A DNA stretch of 64,000 nt, from positions 24,320 through 88,319 of the forward strand of contig CAKTKC010000012.1 of assembly GCA_934569225.1 (NCBI GenBank), given 5' to 3'. How positions within the stretch are numbered: position 1 is the first letter of the stretch; each line of letters starts with the position of its first letter. Positions 31,746 through 41,387 of the stretch are shown here, in pieces. Below the pieces are notes generated by a model, which worked only from the letters and a program-made list of their open reading frames with translations, was not told the origin of the DNA and searched no databases. Source of the DNA: an uncultured Oscillospiraceae bacterium (GTDB lineage Bacteria > Bacillota > Clostridia > Oscillospirales > Oscillospiraceae). Made by a program: the position numbers and the translations under genes.

Positions 31746-34700
31746 TTATTCCACGATTCCCAAATATTCTTCCATCTGGTTTAAGTCCAGCCGCAGCAGC
31801 TTGCTCACGCCCTGCTCCTGCATGGTCACGCCATAAAGCACGTCGGAGGCTTCCATGGTACCCCGGCGGTGGGTAATGACAATAAACTGGGTCTTCTTCG
31901 CCAGATTGTGAAGATAGCTGGCAAACCGCTCTACGTTCCGGTCGTCCAGTGCCGCGTCGATCTCGTCCAGCAGACAGAAGGGCGTCGGCCGCACCTTCAG
32001 AATGGCGAAGTACAGCGCCGTAGCCACGAAGGCTTTCTCGCCGCCGGAGAGCAGCGTGATGGTCTTGACCTGCTTTCCGGGAGGCTGGACGCGGATCTCA
32101 ATGCCGCAGGTCAGGGGATTTTCCGGGTCTTCCAGAACCAGCTGTCCCTTGCCGCCGCCAAACATTTCTTCAAAAGTCTGCCCAAAATAGTGGTCGATTT
32201 TCCCGAATTCCGAAACAAAAATGGTGGTCATCTCTTTGGTGATGTCCCGGATGACGCTTTCCAGCTCCCGCTTGGAGGTCAGCACGTCGTCCCGCTGCCC
32301 GGCGAGATAGGTGTAGCGCTCGTTGACCCGGGCGTATTCCTCGATGGCGCCCAGATTGGGCGTACCCAGCGCGGCAATTTTCCGTTTCAGCTCTGCCGCA
32401 CGACGGTTTCCGGCGGTGACGTTTTCGATCTCTCCCCGATGCTCCGGGGCGGTGCCGGGGGTCAGGCCGTAGGAATCCCACAGCTTGTCCACGATCTGCT
32501 TTTCCTCCATGGAGGAAGTGACCTTCTTCTGTTCCAGCAGTGCGCAGGCGCGCTCCATGTTGAGGATGTCCTTGTTCTTTTCCTGTGCGTCCCGCTCGGC
32601 GCGGGTCTTGGAGGCTTCCGCTTCCGCCCGGTCTTCCAGCGTCTTTTGCATCAGGGCGTTCATCCGGTCGGACTCCCCGTCGTTTTCCTCCTGCTTGATT
32701 TTCAGCTGGGCGATCTCTCCTTCCAGACGGACGATGTCCTCCCGGATGGCGTCCGCCAGCGCTTCCTTCTTCTCCCGGTCGCCCTCCATGGCTGCCCGGA
32801 GATTCTGCAAGTCCGCAATGTGGGTCAGCGCCGTATCCCGCTCGGCTTCCAGCGCCGCTTCCGCGGTTTTCAGCTCCGTCATCTGTCCGGTGATGGCGGC
32901 GTTCGCTTCCGCCGCTTCCGTCTGGCTGCCCTCCAGCTGCGCCAGCGTCTGCCGGATCTCGGCAAGCTGCTGGGTGTACACCTGAATTTTCGCCTGCTGG
33001 GCGGCATAGCGCTCCCGGTCGCAGGTTGCCCGCGCGTTTAACGCGTCCCGCTCCCGCCGGGCGGAGGTCTCCGCCTCCACGATGGCGTTCAGCAATATCT
33101 CAAACTGCTTCTCCTGCCCTTGCAGGCGCAGCACCTGATCCTCCGCCCCGCGAAGCTGATCCTGCGCCGCCTTCATCTGGAATTCCACCTGATCGCACTG
33201 CCGCTGGGCTTCCTGCAGATCCGCCTGGGCAACCAGCAGCTCCTGTTCCAGCTTCTTTTCCTGAACCGTCAGCTTTTCCAGCTCGTTGGCGCGGGACAGA
33301 ATGCCCGCTTCCTTATTCACGGAGCCGCCGGTCATGGAGCCGCCGGGGTTCATGACCTGACCGTCCAATGTGACGATCTTGAACCGCCCCCGGTACTTCT
33401 GGGACATGGCGATGGCCGCGTCCATATCGGACACGATGACCGTCCTGCCCAGCAGATTTTCCACAATGCCCCGGTACTTTTCATCACTCGCAGTCAGTTC
33501 AGACGCAATGCCCACAAACCCCCGGCAATTTTCCAGCCCGGTCTCCTGTAAGCTCCTGCCCTGAATGTTGGACATGGGCAGGAAGGTCGCCCGACCGCCG
33601 CCGGTGCGTTTCAGGTAGCCGATGGCCGCCTTGCCGTCCTGCTCCGTCCCAACCACGATCTGCTGCATGGCCGCGCCCAGCGCGATCTCAATGGCAACCG
33701 TGTAGCTGTCCTCGGTGCGGATCAGACGGGAAACGGGGCCGTGAATGTTACGCAGTGCGCCCCGCTGGGCTTCCTGCATCACCATGCGGACGGCCTTGTT
33801 ATAGCTTTCAAAATCCCGCTCCATTGCCCGGAACACTCTGGCCTTGGCCGTCACGGAATCCCGCCGGGAGGTCATATCCCGGATTTTTTCCTGCAATTCG
33901 TCCCGGCGTTTGACCCGGGTATTCTGCCGGAGGGTGTAGCCCGCGATGGTGTTGTTGGCCGCGGTCACTTCCTCCTGCGCTTTTTTCAGTTCCCTGCGGC
34001 AGCCATCCAGATTGGTCTGGGCTTCCTGCTGTCTGGCCGCACCGGCGGACAGGTCGGTATTCAGCTGCTCCAACCGCTCCCTGGTCTGCGCCATGCTTTC
34101 TTCCAGACCCCGCACGTCTGCCTGACGTCCCGCGACATCCGCCGCCAGAGAGGATTCCTTCCCCCGCAGCTCCAGAAACTGCTTGGTCAGTCCCTGGGCA
34201 TTGGCCGTCATGGCAGTGAGCTTGTGCCGCAATTCGTCCAGCTCCCGGCGCTTTTCTGTGAGTGCCGCTTCGATTTCTTCAATTCTGGCCTTCGTCTGGT
34301 CGATCTGGGACACGATGCCGCCGGAGCGGTCTTCCTGCCCTTTCAGTTCTTCTTCAATGCGGGAAATGTTGGCGTTGTTGTTCTCCACATTGCCCCGCAG
34401 CACGGCCATCTGTCCGTCCAGCTGCTGATGCGTGGCGGAGAGCATATTCACTTTCAGGCGAACGGTTTCCAGTTCGCCGTCCCGGGTGCGCAGGGCTTCG
34501 CCCAGCTGGTCTGCCTGACGGTACAGGGCGTCCAGATCGTCATGCGCCTGCTGCAGAACGAAGGACGCGGACGCATAGTCCTCCTCCGCCTTCTTGGCGG
34601 CGGCGGAAAGCCTGTCCAGCGTGTCCAGCCACACGGCCACTTCCACGCCCTTCAGCTCGTCCTTCAGTTCCAGATATTTTTTTGCCTTTTCCGACTGCTG

Positions 34701-35318
34701 CTTCAGCGGCTCCAGCTGCAATTCCAGCTCGGAGACCTTGTCGCCGATGCGCAGCAGATTGTCCTCGGTTGCGGCCAGCTTCCGCTCCGTCTCCTCCTTG
34801 CGGTGGCGGTATTTGGAGATGCCCGCGGCTTCCTCGAAGATCTCCCGGCGGTCGCCGCTTTTCAGAGAGAGGATTTCGTCGATCCTGCCCTGACCGATAT
34901 TGCTGTAGCCCTCCCGCCCAAGGCCGGTGTCCATGAACATCTCGTTGATGTCCCGCAGGCGGGCGGACTGCTTGTTGATGTAATATTCGCTGTCGCCGGA
35001 GCGGTAGTAGCGCCGGGTGACCATTACCTCGTCGGCGTCGTAAGCCAGCGCCCGGTCGGAGTTGTCCAGCGTCAGGGTCGCCTCGGCAAAGCCTACGGCG
35101 GTACGCTTCTGGGTGCCGCCGAAGATCACGTCTTCCATTTTGGCGCCCCGGAGAGTTTTGGAGCTTTGTTCGCCCATGACCCACAGAATGGCGTCGGAAA
35201 TATTTGATTTTCCGGAGCCGTTGGGGCCGACGATGGCAGTAATGTCGTCGCCGAACCGGATCAGCGTCTTGTCCGGGAAGGACTTAAAGCCTTGCAGTTC
35301 CAATGATTTCAGATACAC
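31746..35318 (-). CDS. smc: Chromosome condensation protein SMC
   Basis: 1190-residue SMC ATPase. Walker A is GPNGSGKS (31-38). Long heptad coiled coils (about 170-500 and 680-1020) flank a hinge near 520-660 (RNIHGPVSRLIR...GQVMNPGGSMTGGS). The C-terminal head has the signature LLSGGEKAFVATAL and Walker B FCLLDEIDAALDD. It is the first gene of the operon running to leuS; ScpA and ScpB are not in the window. Confidence 0.96.
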   Translation of the reverse strand: MYLKSLELQGFKSFPDKTLIRFGDDITAIVGPNGSGKSNISDAILWVMGEQSSKTLRGAKMEDVIFGGTQKRTAVGFAEATLTLDNSDRALAYDADEVMVTRRYYRSGDSEYYINKQSARLRDINEMFMDTGLGREGYSNIGQGRIDEILSLKSGDRREIFEEAAGISKYRHRKEETERKLAATEDNLLRIGDKVSELELQLEPLKQQSEKAKKYLELKDELKGVEVAVWLDTLDRLSAAAKKAEEDYASASFVLQQAHDDLDALYRQADQLGEALRTRDGELETVRLKVNMLSATHQQLDGQMAVLRGNVENNNANISRIEEELKGQEDRSGGIVSQIDQTKARIEEIEAALTEKRRELDELRHKLTAMTANAQGLTKQFLELRGKESSLAADVAGRQADVRGLEESMAQTRERLEQLNTDLSAGAARQQEAQTNLDGCRRELKKAQEEVTAANNTIAGYTLRQNTRVKRRDELQEKIRDMTSRRDSVTAKARVFRAMERDFESYNKAVRMVMQEAQRGALRNIHGPVSRLIRTEDSYTVAIEIALGAAMQQIVVGTEQDGKAAIGYLKRTGGGRATFLPMSNIQGRSLQETGLENCRGFVGIASELTASDEKYRGIVENLLGRTVIVSDMDAAIAMSQKYRGRFKIVTLDGQVMNPGGSMTGGSVNKEAGILSRANELEKLTVQEKKLEQELLVAQADLQEAQRQCDQVEFQMKAAQDQLRGAEDQVLRLQGQEKQFEILLNAIVEAETSARRERDALNARATCDRERYAAQQAKIQVYTQQLAEIRQTLAQLEGSQTEAAEANAAITGQMTELKTAEAALEAERDTALTHIADLQNLRAAMEGDREKKEALADAIREDIVRLEGEIAQLKIKQEENDGESDRMNALMQKTLEDRAEAEASKTRAERDAQEKNKDILNMERACALLEQKKVTSSMEEKQIVDKLWDSYGLTPGTAPEHRGEIENVTAGNRRAAELKRKIAALGTPNLGAIEEYARVNERYTYLAGQRDDVLTSKRELESVIRDITKEMTTIFVSEFGKIDHYFGQTFEEMFGGGKGQLVLEDPENPLTCGIEIRVQPPGKQVKTITLLSGGEKAFVATALYFAILKVRPTPFCLLDEIDAALDDRNVERFASYLHNLAKKTQFIVITHRRGTMEASDVLYGVTMQEQGVSKLLRLDLNQMEEYLGIVE

Positions 35319-35363
35319 AGCATAACCTCATGTAAAGAAAAGTAAAAAATAGCAATTCAGTTT

Positions 35364-35392
35364 ATTATATCTGACAAAGAGCGCAAATGCAA
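35364..35392 (-). promoter_or_regulatory. Promoter of the smc-leuS operon
   Basis: Minus-strand TTGCAT (35387-35392), a 17-bp spacer and TATAAT (35364-35369), 46 bp before the smc start. No other clear promoter is seen down to leuS. Confidence 0.8.
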
Positions 35393-35435
35393 GAGTTTCT
35401 TTCGCTTCCCGGCGGTAATTCCCTGTTTTCCGTCT

Positions 35436-35485
35436 CAATAAGCAATGCCGGAGAGCAATTCTCAGTCTGCTCCCCGGCATTATTG
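35436..35485 (-). terminator. Probable terminator of the glycan locus
   Basis: AATGCCGG (35444-35451) pairs with CCGGCATT (35474-35481). An inner AGCA/TGCT pair and an outer CAAT/ATTG pair extend the stem. It lies 34 bp beyond the last glycosyltransferase stop and upstream of the smc promoter. The T-tract is weak. Confidence 0.55.
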
Positions 35486-35518
35486 AAAAGTCATGTTATT
35501 CGTTTTCCAAGCCGGTTT

Positions 35519-36496
35519 TCACGCAAAATAATCATCCGCATTGACCTGTTTCCGATTTTTCTTTCCCTTTTCCAGCAGTTTTTCCGTGCTGGTAACATAC
35601 ATGAGAAACACCGCTTTCAGAAGATACCTCGGCGGGAACGTATTTCCCCTTTGCAGGAAATAGCGTCTTGCGTAATGTTTCAGCAGACGGATGCTCTCCT
35701 CCGTGTTGTCCGGGTAGTCCGCCAGATAGGAAAGGGCGTCCACAAAGCTGATGTCAAACTCCCGCCGCAGTTCCGGGAAGCGTTCCAGCACCTTTTCCCG
35801 GCGCTTCGCCATGAAATCGATCCGGTCTACGGCGATCTGCGCTCTGGCCGCCGGGGACTGCATCACACTGGACGCGCGCTGTCGGTAGTTATACACAACG
35901 CGCGGGTCGCAGACGACATTTGCGGCGTTCATGACGCCCTGATAGGTGAAGTATTCGTCGTCGATCTTGTGTCCCTCTTCAAAGAAAATTCCGTCGAAAA
36001 GCGCCCGTTTATACAGCTTGTTCCACAGAAGCCCGCAGGTCCAGTCCGTGGCGAAACGCGCCAGAAAGGCTTTCCCCTCCATCACGCACCGGCTTTCGTC
36101 GGCGAGCCACTGCTCCGTGCGGGTGCGGAACCGGTTCTGAAACGCGCACCGGACGATATCCGCGCCGTTTTCTTTCAGAAGCGACATCATATAGGCGTAT
36201 GCCCCCGGCTCCAGAAAATCGTCGCTGTCCGCAAAGCTCAGGTATTCCCCCGTGGCCGCCCGCAGTCCCGCGTTTTTCGCCGCCGCCGCGCCGCCGTTTT
36301 TCTGGTGAATGACCCGAATGCGGCTGTCCCGCCGGGCGTAGGCGTCGCAGATGGCACCGGAATCGTCGGCGGAGCCGTCGTCAATGAGGATGACCTCCAG
36401 CTTGTCGTAATCCTGAGACAGAATGCTGTCCAGACACTCCGGCAGATAGGCCGCCACGTTATACACCGGCACAATGACTGAAATCACGTCCTTCAT
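35519..36496 (-). CDS. Family 2 glycosyltransferase
   Basis: 325-residue GT-A fold glycosyltransferase. The nucleotide-sugar binding start is ISVIVPVYNVAAYL with DDGSADDSG; the DXD-type metal motif is FADSDDF near residue 92. A variable acceptor domain and a basic C-terminal tail follow. It is cytoplasmic with no clear membrane helix, adding one sugar to a growing glycan; donor and acceptor unknown. The start is ATG 36496, in an ATGA overlap with the preceding gene. It is the last gene of the glycan locus. Confidence 0.85.
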   Translation of the reverse strand: MKDVISVIVPVYNVAAYLPECLDSILSQDYDKLEVILIDDGSADDSGAICDAYARRDSRIRVIHQKNGGAAAAKNAGLRAATGEYLSFADSDDFLEPGAYAYMMSLLKENGADIVRCAFQNRFRTRTEQWLADESRCVMEGKAFLARFATDWTCGLLWNKLYKRALFDGIFFEEGHKIDDEYFTYQGVMNAANVVCDPRVVYNYRQRASSVMQSPAARAQIAVDRIDFMAKRREKVLERFPELRREFDISFVDALSYLADYPDNTEESIRLLKHYARRYFLQRGNTFPPRYLLKAVFLMYVTSTEKLLEKGKKNRKQVNADDYFA

Positions 36497-37485
36497 CCCT
36501 GACGCTCCCCTCTCCTGCCCAGCTTGCCGTACAGCCACCAGAACGGCTTCATAGGATAGGCTTCCTCATACACCCAGGAAAACTCCCGGCAGAGCGGGAA
36601 CAGATCAAATTCCTTCCCCTGCCTCAGTCCGTCCCGGAGCTTTTTCCGCAGGGTTTTCAGGAGCCGCCCCCTGCCCGGATTGTCCCATTGCTTTGCAAAG
36701 CCGATCTGTTCGTATGTACTGTAAATATACTGTCTGACCGCCTTTTTCAGCAGTCTCTGGTTGCCATTTTCCCGGGCGAAAGCGATCTGGTTTTCCGTCG
36801 CTTCCAGAATGTGCAGCTTTCTCGGCGTCCATTTGGACAGCATAATGCCCACGGGATTCTGATAGTAGGCGTACAAAGGCTCCCGCGTCACAGCCAGATT
36901 TCCCGCGCGGTACACAGCGAGATAGGTGGTAAACTCGTCCTCGTGCAGCTTTCCTACGGGATAGCGCAGGGTGTCAAACAGGCTCTTATGGTACAGTTTC
37001 GCGCAGGAAATTGCCGGGACATCCTTCCCGGCCTCGTCGGGGCAATAGTAGTCGTCCGCCGACAAAACGCGGTATTCCGGCGCACCCATTTCCGGGAAAC
37101 CCCCGCCCCCGGTGCGGAAATAGCCGCAGGCGCTGAGCAGGCACCCCGTCTTCTGAACCATCGTGTACAGCCGCAGCAGGAAATCCGGATGCACCCAGTC
37201 GTCGCTGTCCACGAAGGCCAGCCACTGGCTGCCGCTGTTGGCCTGCGCCCAGTCAATGCCCGTATTGCGGGCGGCGGAAAGGCCGCCGTTTTTCTGGTGA
37301 ATGACGTGAACTCGGCCATCCTTCCGGGCGTATTCCTCGCAGATATCGCCGCAGCTGTCCGGGCTGCCGTCGTCCACCAGCACAAGGTCAAAATCCGCAA
37401 ACGTCTGGGCAAGGATGCTGTCCACGCACCGGTGCAGGAACGCCTCCACCTTGTAGATCGGGACAATTACGCTGATTGCGGCCAT
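36493..37485 (-). CDS. Family 2 glycosyltransferase (paralogue A)
   Basis: 330-residue GT2 enzyme: ISVIVPIYKVEAFLHRCVDS, DDGSPDSCG and FVDSDDWVHPD. It is similar over its full length to the product of 39296-40291, including NTGIDWAQANS-x-SQWL and RYPVGKLHEDEFTTY, pointing to duplication within the locus. GGGGAG precedes the ATG. It is 22 bp after the GT32 gene. Confidence 0.85.
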   Translation of the reverse strand: MAAISVIVPIYKVEAFLHRCVDSILAQTFADFDLVLVDDGSPDSCGDICEEYARKDGRVHVIHQKNGGLSAARNTGIDWAQANSGSQWLAFVDSDDWVHPDFLLRLYTMVQKTGCLLSACGYFRTGGGGFPEMGAPEYRVLSADDYYCPDEAGKDVPAISCAKLYHKSLFDTLRYPVGKLHEDEFTTYLAVYRAGNLAVTREPLYAYYQNPVGIMLSKWTPRKLHILEATENQIAFARENGNQRLLKKAVRQYIYSTYEQIGFAKQWDNPGRGRLLKTLRKKLRDGLRQGKEFDLFPLCREFSWVYEEAYPMKPFWWLYGKLGRRGERQG

Positions 37486-37507
37486 AGACTTCTCCCCTTT
37501 GTATCGT

Positions 37508-38278
37508 TCAGCGCTTCAAAAAAAGCGCTTTCAGTCTGTTATAGGTCTTCTCTCCCAGCAGCTTCGTGAAGAACGCATACCGGGCGGCGGAGACCTTTTC
37601 GTAGTGCAGCCGCGCCCGCTCCGCTTCCAGCAATCTTCGCTCCTCCTCCGTCTTCCAGCTGCTGGCAAACCAGTGAATGGCAACGGTTTTCCTCGTTCTG
37701 TGCAGCTGCTCCGTGTCAAAATCCACCGGGCAGAACACGTCCTTGGGGTAGACCGCGAAGCCGTCCACCACCTGAAATTTTCCATTCGGCACCAGCCCAT
37801 GCGCCTGACACAGGGACGTCAGGACGGAGACATTGGTGGTCACGTCGTGGGTACCGTCGGGTTTGACAAAGCTCGCGCTGTCGTAATGCTGCAAAAACTC
37901 CTGAAACAGCGGAAAGCCCGGGCAGCAGGCAAGCAGCCCCGTCTGCACGCTGGCGTCCGTTTCAAATCCGGCGAAGGCATCGTGGGCGAGGAAGGGCGTC
38001 AGGGGCTTCACCAGCTCCACGTCCGTGTCCATATAAATGCCGCCCATTTCCGTCATGGCCTTCAGGCGGACATAGTCCGTGACAAACGCCCAGCGCCTGG
38101 CCGCGTAAGCCTGACGCACGTACTCCGGCGCGGCGGAAACGTCAAAATTCTCCTCGTTCCACTCGATGATCCGGTAGTCCGGGCAGAATTTCTTCCAGCT
38201 TCTGATGCACTTTTCCGCCAGCTTCGGCTTGGGATTTCCGCCAAACCAGCAGTAATGAATGATTTTTGGAACACTCAT
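37508..38278 (-). CDS. GT32-type glycosyltransferase (DXD sugar-binding)
   Basis: 256-residue protein of the capsular polysaccharide synthesis/DXD sugar-binding family. It has the hallmark PKIIHYCWFGGNPKP, then FVTDYVRLKAM-x-EMGGIYMDTDVELVKP with the DTD metal-binding motif at 84-86. The late W in IHWFASSWK is also family-typical. Such enzymes transfer mannose or galactose residues. It starts in an ATGA overlap with the upstream GT2 gene. Confidence 0.85.
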   Translation of the reverse strand: MSVPKIIHYCWFGGNPKPKLAEKCIRSWKKFCPDYRIIEWNEENFDVSAAPEYVRQAYAARRWAFVTDYVRLKAMTEMGGIYMDTDVELVKPLTPFLAHDAFAGFETDASVQTGLLACCPGFPLFQEFLQHYDSASFVKPDGTHDVTTNVSVLTSLCQAHGLVPNGKFQVVDGFAVYPKDVFCPVDFDTEQLHRTRKTVAIHWFASSWKTEEERRLLEAERARLHYEKVSAARYAFFTKLLGEKTYNRLKALFLKR

Positions 38279-39303
38279 TCATGTTCTCCTTTCCGCAGAT
38301 GCTTCCCGATTTTTCGCGTCAGGCCGGACACGCCGTCTTCCCGCAGTGTCCGCGCCGCCCCTTCCAGCGGCCAGTAAAGCCGCACAAGTTTGGGGTGCAT
38401 AGCGCTGAACATGGTCTCAAACTGCGCTTTCGTGTACGGGATTTCCCGTCCGAGCCGCCGGGCGGCTTTTTCGATATTCCGGGCAGCTTTGGGGTCGTTC
38501 AGCTCATGCTTGACCCGATGATAGTCCCCCGCCGCTTCTTCGGCGTACAATGTGCCGAAACGCTCCCGGAGGGTCAGGTATCCCACCGAGGAATAAAAGC
38601 GGATGATCCGCTCCAGCGCCCACAGATAGTCCAGCTTCTTCATGGAGAATTGGCTCTGGGTGGTGCTGTCGGGGTTGGTGCGGTAAAAATACAGGCTGTG
38701 GGGGATGCTCGCAATGGTCTTCGCCCCGTAAATCCAGTGGCACACGGCCTCGTTGTCCTCATACACCCGCCCGGGGCAGAACAGATAGGACTGAACCAGT
38801 TCCCGACGAACCAGCTTGGCACATGCCACCCATCCGGGGTAATTCCCCGCGTCAAACAGTGCCACCAGCGGCGCTTCCTCCATGGAAAGCCGTTCCCAGC
38901 TGACCTCCACCGGTGCGGAAAAGTCCTCCGGGATTTCCGGCGCTTCCAGCATCCGGCACATGCTCATGCCCGCGCCGCTCTCGGCGGCGGTCTGCCGCAG
39001 ACGCTCCAGCATCTGCGGATGCACGGCGTCGTCGCTGTCCACGAAGCAGACCCATTCTCCTTTGGCAGCGGCAAGGGCGTGATTTCTCGCGGCGGCCTGT
39101 CCCTGATTTTTCTGATGGATGACCCGCACCCGGCTGTCCCGCGCCGCGTAATCGTCGCAGATGGCGCCGCAGTTGTCCGGACTGCCGTCGTCCACCAGAA
39201 TCAGCTCAAAATCGGAAACCGTCTGGGAAAGGATGCTGTCAACGCAGGCATGAAGATAGGCTTCCGCCTTGTAAACCGGCACGATCACGCTGATTTCAGG
39301 CAT
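38275..39303 (-). CDS. Family 2 glycosyltransferase
   Basis: 342-residue GT2 enzyme starting MPEISVIVPVYKAEAYLHAC, with DDGSPDNCG and FVDSDDAVHPQ. The middle part differs from its neighbours (ECSWERLSMEE-like acceptor region), so a different acceptor is likely. The upstream open frame beyond ATG 39303 is antisense-like and rejected. It overlaps the next upstream gene by 8 bp. Confidence 0.85.
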   Translation of the reverse strand: MPEISVIVPVYKAEAYLHACVDSILSQTVSDFELILVDDGSPDNCGAICDDYAARDSRVRVIHQKNQGQAAARNHALAAAKGEWVCFVDSDDAVHPQMLERLRQTAAESGAGMSMCRMLEAPEIPEDFSAPVEVSWERLSMEEAPLVALFDAGNYPGWVACAKLVRRELVQSYLFCPGRVYEDNEAVCHWIYGAKTIASIPHSLYFYRTNPDSTTQSQFSMKKLDYLWALERIIRFYSSVGYLTLRERFGTLYAEEAAGDYHRVKHELNDPKAARNIEKAARRLGREIPYTKAQFETMFSAMHPKLVRLYWPLEGAARTLREDGVSGLTRKIGKHLRKGEHE

Positions 39304-40291
39304 CTTTCTTCCTCTCCAATCGCGCCCGCGTTTCCAGATACAGCCGGTAGGCTCTGGCTCGCAGAGGGAAAAAGCGGTACAAAAAATCAAAATCCGGCCA
39401 AAAATCAATGCAGCCGTGCTTCCATGCAAGGGGTATCAGCCTGCGGATTTTCTTTTCGATCTGTCCTATCTCCGCCGTCAGCTCCGCCGCGTTGTCCGCC
39501 TGCTCGGCGGTGTGCAGATTCGCCAAGGCGTTATCCAGATATCCCCGTATCCGAAATTTGACCAGTTCCTCGTCTCCCATGGCGGTAAAAAATGCCAGCT
39601 GCTGGTCATACGCCTCCCACGCGTGGAACCGCTTCGGCGACCACGCACTGCGGATGATTCCCTTAGGATTGATAAAATAGGCGTACAGCGGCGCGGGAAC
39701 CACCGCAATGGCCTCTTGTGCAAACAGGAGACGGTAAGTCACGAATTCGTCCTCGTGGATTTTCCCCACGGGATAGCGGATGTCCCGGAAGCAGCTCCTG
39801 CTGTAGAGCTTCCCCCATGCAACGGTGGCGTTGACAAAATGCGCCATGTAAAACTGCTTCGGCGTGCAGCGGTGGGGGCGCATATCCTCCGGCAAAACCG
39901 CCGGGTCTGCCCCTTCCGTCTCCTGATAACCGCAGACGCTGATTTTCAGATCAAACGCCGTGGCGGCGTCCAGCAGCCGAGCCAGCAGCTCCGGGTGTAC
40001 CCAGTCGTCGCTGTCGGCAAAAATCAGCCACTGGCTGTCGCTGTTGGCTTCCACCCAATCAATGCCTGCGTTCCGGGCATCGGACAGGCCGCCGTTTTCC
40101 TTGTGGATGACACGGACGCGGCTGTCCTGCCGGGCATATCCGTCGCAGATTTCCCCGCAGCGGTCGGGACTGCCGTCGTCCACCAGAATCAGCTCAAAAT
40201 CCTGATAAGTTTGCCTTAGAATGCTGTCCACGCACCGGTTCAGGTAAGGCTCGACCTTGTACACCGGCACGATCACGCTAATTGTGGGCAT
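39296..40291 (-). CDS. Family 2 glycosyltransferase (paralogue B)
   Basis: 331-residue GT2 enzyme with ISVIVPVYKVEPYLNRC, DDGSPDRCG and FADSDDWVHPE. It pairs with the product of 36493-37485: NAGIDWVEANSDSQWL, RYPVGKIHEDEFVTY and a shared NPKGII segment. Divergence in the C-terminal third suggests altered specificity after duplication. It overlaps the pyruvyl transferase gene by 14 bp. Confidence 0.85.
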   Translation of the reverse strand: MPTISVIVPVYKVEPYLNRCVDSILRQTYQDFELILVDDGSPDRCGEICDGYARQDSRVRVIHKENGGLSDARNAGIDWVEANSDSQWLIFADSDDWVHPELLARLLDAATAFDLKISVCGYQETEGADPAVLPEDMRPHRCTPKQFYMAHFVNATVAWGKLYSRSCFRDIRYPVGKIHEDEFVTYRLLFAQEAIAVVPAPLYAYFINPKGIIRSAWSPKRFHAWEAYDQQLAFFTAMGDEELVKFRIRGYLDNALANLHTAEQADNAAELTAEIGQIEKKIRRLIPLAWKHGCIDFWPDFDFLYRFFPLRARAYRLYLETRARLERKKDA

Positions 40292-41387
40292 CTTTTCTCA
40301 CGACCTCCGCTAATTTATCAAACCACGGGCGCAGGGGCGCATTGTCATACCGGCAGTTTTCCATCGCCAGCAGCTCCGGCAAATACCGTTCAACCTCCTC
40401 AAGGGATTTTGCGTAGCGGACATAGGGCAGGTAAGAGATCCATTCGTAGGTTCCCAGAACCTTGTGGTTGCTGCTGCTCATGGCGATGCAGGGCGTACCG
40501 GCAAGGGCGCAGAACACCATGCCGTGGAGCCGGTCCGTAATAACCAGACGCGCCGACGCAAGTTCCTCCATTTTTTCCCGGACCTGCATTTCCCGGCTCT
40601 GCTTCGTGACCTTCTGGCCGGAATACATATCCGTATAGCCGAAGGCAATGCCCTTCGAGCGCAGCATTTCCTCCAGATTCTCCCGTTCCTCCGCGGGCAG
40701 GGAACGCTCCTTGTCACTGCGCAGACACAGGAGGACGCCCTCCCGCCGTTGAGGTTTCGCGCCAAAGGTGTCCATAGAGGCCGAAAGCACGATGTCCGGG
40801 GTCAGGAGAACCCGCGTGTTGGGGTACAGCGACGTCATGATGTCGTAGGACTGCTTTTCCCGCGCCACCATGGTCAGCTTCTTCCGTCCGTCATAGACCT
40901 CCGCGGAGGCTTTTCCCTCTGCTTCTCCGTCTTCGCCGGGAAGGTAGCAAATTGTCTGTGGGAAAATGACATTCCGGTTTCTGGCAAAAGCGGAGACCTG
41001 ACGGCGGTGGAGATTTTCCTCGTTCCGCCACTGATTTCCCAGATGCCCGCCGCCGAGCTGGGCAATGAAGCCGTTCTTCGGCACCCATTTCCGGATCCGC
41101 TCCCAGTCCCGGGCATAGTCCTCGTCGGTCAGCTCAATGATCCGCTCTTCCTCCCAGCCGCAGGATCTGAGAAACGCCTTCTGCGCCAGAACGATCGCAC
41201 TGTCCCCCAGATTTTCATGGGACGGCGTTCCGATCAGATAGACCTTTTGCCCCAGAGGGAATACGATCTCCCGCCACTTTCTCAGGCGGCGCTTCCGTTC
41301 CAGATGGTGCTCCCACTGCCTGTAATACCACCAGTAGACCGGGCGCAGGAATCGTTTCAGGGAATCCGCAATGCGCATTGTTGTCAT
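40278..41387 (-). CDS. Polysaccharide pyruvyl transferase family protein
   Basis: 369-residue protein of the polysaccharide pyruvyl transferase (CsaB/WcaK/EpsO) family, which adds ketal pyruvate from PEP to sugars. The N-terminal KVYLIGTPSHENLGDSAIVL carries the family G-x-x-N-x-GD pattern. The C-terminal VITDRLHGMVFCALAGTPCIAM is the family RLH motif. It could decorate the glycan with negative charge. It starts in an ATGA overlap with the radical SAM gene. Confidence 0.85.
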   Translation of the reverse strand: MTTMRIADSLKRFLRPVYWWYYRQWEHHLERKRRLRKWREIVFPLGQKVYLIGTPSHENLGDSAIVLAQKAFLRSCGWEEERIIELTDEDYARDWERIRKWVPKNGFIAQLGGGHLGNQWRNEENLHRRQVSAFARNRNVIFPQTICYLPGEDGEAEGKASAEVYDGRKKLTMVAREKQSYDIMTSLYPNTRVLLTPDIVLSASMDTFGAKPQRREGVLLCLRSDKERSLPAEERENLEEMLRSKGIAFGYTDMYSGQKVTKQSREMQVREKMEELASARLVITDRLHGMVFCALAGTPCIAMSSSNHKVLGTYEWISYLPYVRYAKSLEEVERYLPELLAMENCRYDNAPLRPWFDKLAEVVRKDAHN

